Shown here: positions 59,901 to 64,000 of the stretch, piece by piece | Layout of the letters: each line of letters starts with the position of its first letter | Numbering within the stretch: the first letter of the stretch is position 1 | Source: Macrocystis pyrifera | Lineage: Eukaryota; Sar; Phaeophyceae; Laminariales; Laminariaceae | NCBI GenBank assembly: GCA_031763025.1 | Contig: JASSKH010000025.1 | Span: 9,291,665 to 9,355,664, forward strand | DNA length: 64,000 nucleotides | Direction: 5' to 3' | Notes under the pieces: generated by a model | The model's input: only the letters and a program-made list of their open reading frames with translations | Told to the model about the DNA's origin: nothing | The model's database searches: none | Program-made: the position numbers and the translations under genes

Positions 59901-60958
59901 TTGCATGGAATATCTACTGTAGATGACGAATGATCTGTAGATGATCTATCGTGTGTGATCTGTCCAGGGTCTGGAATTATTCCGAGGCAGGCGGTTGAGG
60001 TCAGGGTTAGTGTCTTTTTAGTAAATTATAGTTGAACAGTTATTGTCGGCGGCATGCTCGGGCGTTGTAGCCCCTGGCTGTCAACATTTACACGAATTAC
60101 GCAATTGGTGTCCGTGTTTGGGCGAGAATGTGTGCGGTGCCTCGGCATTTTTTTAGTATTGTTTTTCGTTTATACACCCCTGACGGAGTAGTGCTGCATG
60201 CATATATGATGTACAGCAGTATGTCCACCTGCTTGTGGTGGGGCGCCTGCGCTTGCGCGTCATACGTAGGACCCGATCCAGGCGGCGCTGACTCTATAAC
60301 CCTAGCCCCCCGTGGAGGATTGTTGTTGAGCGTTGGCTATTTTCATTTTTGTTGTCTGTGTTCGGGCGAGGATGTCTTCCTCGTGTTGCATGTTGCCTCT
60401 GCTTGCGGCTGGGCGTTTGCGCCGTCGCAACTTATTCGCTGTTGTTCCATCCGCCGTCTGACAAAGTGCAGGTTATTCCAATGATCATTCACACCGTCCC
60501 ACATACTAAAGGATTACACCTAGAAATCCAATGACTCCAAACATGGAATGTGCTACCGGTACGTATCAGTAAAACCTGAATGCTTGACCAAACTATTCCA
60601 ATACTATTGCAGTCCCCCTTATAAATGACTCGGCTGAATCCTAACCAACGGTTCTGTTGCTAGCCTAGGCCCGGTCCAGGTGGCGATCCAGAAGGCGCTG
60701 AATACTACCGTTACCCTTCGCCGCTTTTCAGCGTGTTTGGCGTCGTTGGTAAAATTTTTGTCTGTCACAAATTGAAACAGAACCCCCCCCCCCATCCATC
60801 CTCCAGCCGCCGCCGTGACCCCCCTCCGCGTCGTCCCGTCTGGTCGTCGTCGCTCTTGTTTTTTTTCGTGGTTCATTCACTCTTTGCAGGCCGCGAAACT
60901 GGAAGCGATGCAGAAGAAGCTGGACGCGTTGAAGGCTCGACGGAAAACAGCCTCGTGA
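42291..60958 (+). CDS. YgfZ/IBA57-like folate-binding (GcvT-fold) protein, chloroplast type; nine exons
   Basis: Nine exons (42291-42456, 46862-47018, 49915-50056, 52080-52479, 54143-54225, 54892-55028, 57305-57401, 59123-59293, 60890-60958) join with consistent phases to about 470 residues. Landmarks in order: [18 protein letters not shown] (folate-domain start), LFSLAGPGA, a ~130-residue exon with a Ser-Ala repeat then [29 protein letters not shown], the hallmark [38 protein letters not shown], and a charged coiled-coil-like tail ending ARRKTAS. The KGCYIGQE motif defines the COG0354 family, whose members assist Fe-S enzyme assembly or repair with tetrahydrofolate. The NPLEAGLWH and LGY-KTQ-GGVGLKV wording is closest to plant chloroplast members. 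The N-terminal exon(s), perhaps with a transit peptide, were not found. Introns of 0.7-4.4 kb are full of repeats. Confidence 0.92.
42510..42760. mobile_element. GATCAT repeat family, copy after exon a
   Basis: acagatcatctacagatcat, gctcacgttgcagggtggcg, gtttcccctgggttggatct and attgcggcaggttaggatgt. Starts about 55 bp after the exon a donor. Confidence 0.75.
42840..42965 (+). repeat. ~125-bp dispersed repeat, copy 2
   Basis: acgattttgaaagttctcga, gggagggagggcgtactgaa and gtctatctgtgcaacctttt then aagccgcc match 17370-17490. Confidence 0.7.
43144..43545 (+). pseudogene. Two decayed copies of exon a 3' half
   Basis: The stretches 43144-43235 and 43455-43545 repeat the exon a segment from the [12 protein letters not shown] codons through the donor: ttttccacagtcaggagacc and cccacagccaggggaccga, then ttcgagcgtgcca and ..ggtgat... 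Substitutions and small indels break the frame. A weaker third copy may be present near 44120-44175. All lie in the intron after the real exon. Confidence 0.7.
44449..44620 (+). repeat. 21/24-bp minisatellite with heptad reading frame
   Basis: Units of cttggaacgcctgggaaatct in 21- or 24-bp steps. One plus-strand frame reads [20 protein letters not shown], a leucine every seven residues, but the frame is short (60 codons) and bounded by unrelated sequence. Confidence 0.85.
44650..46860. other. Intron a-b remainder
   Basis: Holds an inverted partial copy of the 527-bp unit (44815-44930), MITE 1 copy 9 and homopolymer C at 45921-45938. An unassigned 131-codon frame is at 46292-46687 ([20 protein letters not shown]...) with no recognised family. 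Confidence 0.4.
45671..45780. mobile_element. MITE family 1, copy 9
   Basis: 110 bp, TATTACGGGGGACCATAGTA ... tactatgctcccccgaaata, in the intron before exon b. Confidence 0.9.
46862..47018 (+). CDS. YgfZ/IBA57-like exon b
   Basis: Acceptor gtgggagcag, donor gtgagtg after GACAA. GT completes the glycine left by exon a. Encodes [33 protein letters not shown] and a segment ending [10 protein letters not shown]. This aligns with the family segment DTVFVTPTARTID..., LLVSP... and NKYIFFADKV. Confidence 0.9.
47343..47420. mobile_element. MITE family 2, intronic copy
   Basis: gtgcggtcccgttttggggg and gtccccaaaaccggactgca form the arms. In the intron after exon b. Confidence 0.75.
47849..47912 (+). 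repeat. 64-base poly-G run
   Basis: An uninterrupted run of 64 G, preceded by tcccagac and followed by tactcatt. It lies in the intron between exons b and c. Such runs fold into G-quadruplexes and are error-prone in sequencing. Confidence 0.95.
47931..48369. mobile_element. TIR element of ~440 bp next to the poly-G run
   Basis: Left agggcgtgtcttaacccccc and right ggggggttaagacacaccct are inverted copies. The inner segments agggagcatggga and tcccatgctctct also pair. No coding content. A similar terminus occurs at about 2276-2292. Confidence 0.65.
48960..49095 (+). pseudogene. Decayed copy of the exon c acceptor region
   Basis: The segment ctcgcgtgacgatgctc..., ...gtgcgttcatgactgga..., ccactgtgtcgagc repeats the intron end and start of exon c (ctctcgcgcgactctg..., gtgcgttatttgcaggacga, ctgtgtcgagc). 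Related sequence also occurs near 48640-48900 and 49100-49280, so the region upstream of exon c is a diverged tandem duplication. Confidence 0.55.
49915..50056 (+). CDS. YgfZ/IBA57-like exon c
   Basis: Acceptor ttatttgcag; the first base completes lysine from exon b. Encodes [20 protein letters not shown], then a stretch ending [11 protein letters not shown] before gtgtgtc. Matches VEIQDITxxxxLFSLxGPGSD of relatives. Phase 0 at its end. Confidence 0.9.
50388..50745. repeat. Two LTR copies tail to tail: long palindrome
   Basis: A partial copy of the LTR (from gggatatcgggg to GATCAATCAA) at 50388-50566 is joined directly to an inverted copy from 50567. Bases 50509-50624 form a perfect 116-bp palindrome with 58-bp arms; weaker symmetry continues outward to about 50745. 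The terminal CA of each LTR is missing at the joint. Confidence 0.85.
51051..51267 (+). repeat. Copia-like LTR, intact
   Basis: 217 bp starting TGTTGATCATGC and ending GATCAATCAACA, so the ends are TGTTGAT...ATCAACA. A purine tract, gctgaggggag, sits directly before it, as expected of a polypurine tract before a 3' LTR. The 50830-51050 stretch would then be the 3' end of the internal region. Confidence 0.7.
51575..51835. mobile_element. GATCAT repeat family, inverted copy
   Basis: gcggctcccgcccgacaaca, ccggaaacgtgtcc, tacacagatcat-like ends. In the intron before exon d. Confidence 0.65.
52080..52479 (+). CDS. YgfZ/IBA57-like exon d with Ser-Ala repeat
   Basis: The conserved part (about 52350-52479) reads [20 protein letters not shown] to WQTLRIKQG, like the family stretch YTFIVS...VWKTLL...AWEKLRILQG. 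The donor gtgcgt leaves one base, matching exon e. The only phase-0 acceptor with a pyrimidine-rich lead is cgctccaag at 52071-52079. From there the frame stays open through a Gly-rich stretch and the CATCAG hexanucleotide repeat, read as about 20 Ser-Ala pairs. The 5' boundary is an inference: the conserved end is solid, but the repeat could still be intronic if a non-canonical acceptor is used. Confidence 0.65.
52201..52340 (+). repeat. (CATCAG)n hexanucleotide repeat, probably coding
   Basis: About 23 units of CATCAG with a few ACCAG and CATCAT variants. In the frame of exon d it reads alternating Ser and Ala. Confidence 0.95.
52660..52745 (+). pseudogene. Decayed copy of exon d 3' part
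   Basis: Repeats ggtgtcggcaaagctgtggt, then ..atggcaagactctcgggaca.. with aggcgaggtatg where the exon has its donor. It lies about 180 bp after the real exon with about 40 bp deleted from the middle. The frame is not usable. Confidence 0.7.
53100..53275 (+). repeat. GGGTCGGG-type dispersed repeat, copy 2
   Basis: gggtcgggtcgagtcgggtc, a ccgac pentamer run of about 60 bp and gtgagatgttgaagatctcc then tgacccgtgaacggcc. Confidence 0.8.
53405..54060. mobile_element. Two GATCAT family copies in tandem before exon e
   Basis: Copy one (53405-53690) has gctcatgttgccgggtggga and a 9-bp GACCTAGAT tandem expansion. Copy two (53745-54060) has cgccggacagatcatctacc and gctcatgtggccgggtggga, then a duplicated ggttctactgtagatcatct. 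Exon e starts about 80 bp later. Confidence 0.7.
54143..54225 (+). CDS. YgfZ/IBA57-like exon e
   Basis: Acceptor cgccttgtag, donor gtgagg. Encodes [20 protein letters not shown] then WHSVHFDK. It ends exactly before the GCYIGQE motif carried by the next exon. Matches [17 protein letters not shown] of plant homologues almost word for word. Confidence 0.96.
54892..55028 (+). CDS. YgfZ/IBA57-like exon f with GCYIGQE motif
   Basis: Acceptor cgctcctgcag, donor gtacag. Encodes [40 protein letters not shown] and EETGK. The cysteine of KGCYIGQE is the signature residue of COG0354. Ends with AG of a split arginine codon. Confidence 0.97.
55960..57235 (+). repeat. ~65-bp minisatellite before exon g
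   Basis: About 18 diverged units of gtcacctaagccacggcgcc, gcccgaaattgtttgtcccg and aaaccccttcccccc. Spacing between successive tcacctaag-like words is about 63-68 bp. Followed by (GACC)n at 57236-57275. Confidence 0.8.
57305..57401 (+). CDS. YgfZ/IBA57-like exon g
   Basis: Acceptor atcgttttcag, donor gttcgt. Encodes [20 protein letters not shown] then [12 protein letters not shown], like GKLTSV..HFGLGYVRTQSGGVGLKV. A (GACC)n run lies 32 bp upstream, taking the place of an ordinary polypyrimidine region. Confidence 0.95.
57425..57533. mobile_element. MITE family 1, copy 10
   Basis: 109 bp, TATTACGGAGGACCATAGTA ... actatggtcctccgtaata. Begins only 23 bp after the donor of exon g. The GA/TC change is present in both termini, so the arms match each other. 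Confidence 0.9.
57590..58235 (+). repeat. G/T-rich tract with telomere-like (TTAGGG)6
   Basis: About 650 bp of degenerate gggttagggt / gggttggggt words on one strand, ending in six perfect TTAGGG units at 58184-58219. Shorter TTAGGG pairs occur at about 57856 and 58037. It lies in the intron between exons g and h. Confidence 0.9.
58706..58815 (+). pseudogene. Decayed copy of exon h 5' half
   Basis: The segment gcgcaggtggtgactcagga, then ..ggctcgcaacgaggcac.., ..gtgccgtaccccgacgagat.. and ..ccatgccccccccggtgga.. matches the acceptor and first third of exon h at 59118-59215, with frameshifts. It sits about 410 bp upstream of the real exon. Confidence 0.75.
59123..59293 (+). CDS. YgfZ/IBA57-like exon h
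   Basis: Acceptor catcttggccag, donor gtaccg, 57 codons. Encodes [20 protein letters not shown] followed by a highly charged tail ([25 protein letters not shown]). VPYPTR corresponds to the VPFLTR-like end of the C-terminal barrel in the family. A broken copy of its 5' half is at 58706-58815. Confidence 0.88.
59695..59970. mobile_element. GATCAT repeat family, inverted copy after exon h
   Basis: gtcggacagacaaatcagat, acggctcccacccgccaaca and gatgatctatcgtgtgtgat then gatctgtccaggg mark both ends. Confidence 0.7.
60890..60958 (+). CDS. YgfZ/IBA57-like exon i (terminal)
   Basis: Acceptor cactctttgcag. Encodes [20 protein letters not shown] then AS and TGA. Continues the Lys/Glu/Ala-rich helix begun in exon h without a phase break, giving a short C-terminal coiled coil. 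Confidence 0.85.
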   Translation, partial: AAKLEAMQKKLDALKARRKTAS

Positions 60959-61849
60959 TAAACGTACTCACTCGCTCACTCACTCACTCACTCACTCCCG
61001 ATGCTGCAGGTCTACACTCTGTGTTCATCGGTGCTAGAGCTATGAATAAACATTTTTTACACTTACTGCTGTACGTATAACAGTCAGTAATGTTCACGAC
61101 TTGACCCTAAGCTCCGACAAAATTGTTGATAATCCACACCGGGCCAGCGCAATGTTTTTTTTTTCCCGCGATATCACGCGTATATAGCGCAGCATGCGTC
61201 ATTTGCGCTATACGTAGTTGGTGCTGGCGCTGCGCAACACGTTTCGCCGTAGGTCTCCGGCGCGTGTTGCTCTGAGCTGCGCTGCGTGCAACACGCGCCT
61301 CCCGACTAAAAGGAGCCCTCGTCCACACTATAAAATAGCTCATTACTACATGTTCGCTCGAGATTTTCCCCAGGTGATCGGGGTCAGGGTTGCAGGATAC
61401 ATTTATGTCAAATAGTTTGTTCCCTTAACCTATTAGTAGTTGTAGTATGTTTCCATAACCTGGATGTCGAAGCTGGGCGAGTTGTAATTACAGCCATCCC
61501 TCGTTCACGAACGATACTGTACTTGAATTGTAGTGCTATTGTAGCGACGGCGAGGCGTCCGTCTTAGTATTTACCTGGTATTCAACGCTTGGTAGACTTT
61601 GTGGTCGGAAATAGAAGACGCGTTTTCTATTTGACATCAGAGTCCAAACGGGAACAGTATTTTCCGCTGAGAGTGGTGGTGCTCTTATGTTCGTCCAACC
61701 GATGTAGCTAACTAGCTCTTATGTTGGTCCAACCGATGTAGCTAACTACCTCTCGCGCGCGGAAATACAAGAATCTTTTATGTTGATTTTAATGTATAAA
61801 CTACCCTTATATTTCCGTCCAGAATGGTATTTAAATTAAAAGGACCCTT

Positions 61850-62045
61850 CACGGGCCATGGCCCGACCCGCGGGTAGGGTAAGGAGGTATTCAAAATATC
61901 AAGGTCGGGTCGGATCGGATCGGGTCGGGTCGGGTCGGTTCGGGTCGGATCGAACCAGGATGTTTTCACAACCTTCCGGGTCGGGCCAAGGTCTCACCCT
62001 GACCCGATCCGACCCGACCCTCGAGGTTTGGCCTGGCCCGTTAAT
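61850..62045 (-). repeat. GGGTCGGG-type dispersed repeat, copy 3
   Basis: Inverted orientation: cacgggccatggcccgaccc, ggaggtattcaaaatatcaa and gtcgggtcggatcggatcgg. Confidence 0.75.
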
Positions 62046-62601
62046 AGCCATTGCTTTGGCGTATCGTTCACAGATATTCATCAGATCAGATCCCCGTTTC
62101 TTAATCTAGTTTGGGGGGAGGGAAACATACCCACCCCTGATTTATTGTGATCTGCTATGACTCAGCCAGCTCTTGAGCACGTGCTTGCCGGCTCTTGCAT
62201 GTGCGCAAACATCCCATCATGTTGACTACTATCGGCAAGTTTAGGATCTTAGATCTAGATGGTCTACTTCTGTATAGACTGAGTGTACAGGAACTCGTCA
62301 TCTGTCCGGTTTGTGTGCATTTTGTGCCATTCGCGGCACCTCACAGCCAAGCAAGGTAGCACCAGAGGTCGCGTCCTGGCAGGCGTTCTCTCCTTTCTGC
62401 AGTTAGTTTCTCAATGAATCCCTTTGGCACTAACCCCGTTGATGGCGACTAAAACAAACAAACAAAAAAAATGGTGCTATTAACCGTCTACTCTATATAC
62501 GACCAGCGTGAGCGCGGAGCGGTAGGGTTATAGGGTCATGCTGCGTCCGTGCCGCACGACACCTTCCATTCAACCATTGTAACTCGGGACATCAGTTTGT
62601 G

Positions 62602-62710
62602 TTAGTTAATAGGCATAGGACCTATGGTCTACATAATAACCTATATATTTACCTATTTTTTCTAAGAATATTTTGGTCCTATTTACTATTAATATGGTCC
62701 CCCGTAATAA
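62602..62710. mobile_element. MITE family 1, copy 11 (degraded left end)
   Basis: The core ataggacctatggtctac and right end atggtcccccgtaata are clear. The right arm has a 6-bp attaat gain and the left terminus is damaged. Confidence 0.75.
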
Positions 62711-63264
62711 TAGCTGCGCGACGTGGTAGAGAGGGATTTCATGCCCGCAGTTTTCTTCTTTTACAGCCATCCTGTATTTCCCAATGTTCAAAGCTCATTT
62801 TTTTCGAATTCAACATATTTCACATCTTATGTCCCTGACTGCAGTCGCATGACGGCATAATACTCCTCCCTTGAGATACCATACTGGTATATTGTTTATC
62901 GTTAGTACTAAACGCTGCTACTGTAGTCTGGAATCATTGTCTCGTGACCCAGAGCGCTTCACCTCCGCCTTGCCCCATGGGTAAAAGAGCCTGTGGGTGC
63001 CACAACCAGTGGGAAACACCGGGCCTCATACCTCGCCGCGTCCTGGCCGTCGCGTTCTGAGCATTGCCGACAATCATCCCCGACGTGATCCCGAGGCATG
63101 AAGCCAGCAGCAGTGCGTTTCAAACAAAAAAAAAACGCATCCTATCGGCCGATTCCAATAATTCCACCCATTACTGGCCAAATCCATGCCAAAGAAAGGC
63201 TGATGGGCTGTTTTTTTTCTTTAATGTTGGTACAGAAGAACGGGGATTATTCCAGTCGTAGCTC

Positions 63265-63505
63265 CAGCATGAGTCAGCGCCACACGGCGAGGATAGGGCC
63301 CCATCCCCGAATCATAAATCCTTCCAAATCATTCAACTCCAACAAGCCGGGGACCAAAATCAAAATCCCCCGTTCATTGCTTACTAGCTGGGGTTCGTGC
63401 AGCCAGCGCCACCCGGGGGGCGGAAGTGCCCATCCCGGATCATTTTTTTTTTCAAAACATGTACAATTCCAACAAACCGGGGACGAAAACGGTGATCTTC
63501 CGGAT
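63265..63505 (+). repeat. ~145-bp tandem duplication
   Basis: cagcgccacacggcgaggat, cccatccccgaatcat and caactccaacaagccgggga recur as cagcgccacccggggggcgg, cccatcccggatcat and caattccaacaaaccgggga. Confidence 0.75.
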
Positions 63506-64000
63506 CGATACCGCCCCGTACGGTTTGAAAACCCTCGTACCATGTGTGGGAGATACTACAGCATGTCATTGAATAGTATGTTTACTATGATACCAGGTAT
63601 AGCGCCTGAGCTGTCGATACCATACCGTAAACTGGCGTAGAATCACTGGTATACCGATTTACGGCGTCTTTCGAGGTAGACGAGTTCGGAGTTTCCACTA
63701 CAGAAGACCCTATTAATAGTAAACTGCGGAATACACGCATATGGTATGGATCTCATTAAGCTTGTAGCAGTTATGTATCTGGTATGTTGCGCTCGGTGGA
63801 TGCATAGCGCGTTGCTCGACATATCGCGATCAACAGTAGTAGGCGATAGGAGCGCACACAACCCCCCCAAAAAAACAATGGAAACGAAAAAAAAATGCGT
63901 CTGTCTCTGCACCAATCGAACCAGCCGGTTACGTTGTTTTCGCAGTCGACCTAGTAAGCAGTCATGAAAGTTCGACCACTCTGCGTCTGGCGTTAACTCT

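Larger units (their letters stand above)
60960..64000. other. Downstream intergenic sequence
   Basis: After the YgfZ/IBA57-like stop: a degenerate GATCAT-type stretch (62130-62300), GGGTC repeat copy 3, MITE 1 copy 11, the 145-bp duplication at 63265-63505 and two TACCWGGTA sites. No gene seen. Confidence 0.4.

Overview
The window looks like nuclear DNA from a eukaryote with long introns and many repeats. Exons are GC-rich with G/C-biased third codon positions and lie in AT-richer, repeat-dense DNA. Splice sites are mostly GT-AG and introns run from about 0.5 to 4 kb. One gene matches the chloroplast-type YgfZ/IBA57-like folate-binding family, so the host is probably photosynthetic. My inference is an ochrophyte stramenopile, possibly a brown alga, but no marker in the window proves it.

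Three protein-coding genes can be supported. (1) Positions 942-8590, plus strand: five exons encoding the C-terminal half of a glutathionyl-hydroquinone reductase (ECM4/YqjG family); the start lies upstream of the window. (2) Positions 23477-23911, plus strand: a single-exon gene for a small two-membrane-segment, cysteine-rich protein of unknown function. (3) Positions 42291-60958, plus strand: nine exons of a YgfZ/IBA57-like (COG0354) protein with the KGCYIGQE signature; its first exon(s) were not found.

The rest is mobile and repetitive DNA. At 12.7-15.8 kb is a tandem array of three LTRs with two internal regions; the larger carries a NADAR (YbiA-like) domain followed by a degenerate retropepsin-like region. 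At 26-27.3 kb are copia-type pieces. At 27.4-30.6 kb is a broken non-LTR element with reverse transcriptase, a CPCCG motif and a PD-(D/E)XK-like C-terminus. At 50.4-51.3 kb are copia-like LTRs, two of them tail to tail in a palindrome. tRNA-derived SINEs lie at 21 and 33-34 kb. At least four inverted-repeat MITE-like families are scattered through introns and intergenic DNA. Tandem arrays include a perfect 243-copy AGT run, a 64-base G run, 43-bp satellite arrays in both orientations at 38.1-40.6 kb, 20-bp and 21-bp minisatellites, a ~65-bp minisatellite at 56-57.2 kb and a telomere-like TTAGGG tract at 57.6-58.2 kb.

Three patterns stand out. First, the 9-mer TACC(A/T)GGTA occurs about 33 times (about 0.5 expected by chance). 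Comparison of repeat copies suggests each site is a 5-bp CCWGG insertion flanked by a TA duplication, like a DNA-transposon excision scar. Second, several exons of both large genes have decayed copies of themselves, splice site included, in the adjoining introns. Third, an LTR retroelement appears to carry a NAD/ADP-ribose-related NADAR domain.
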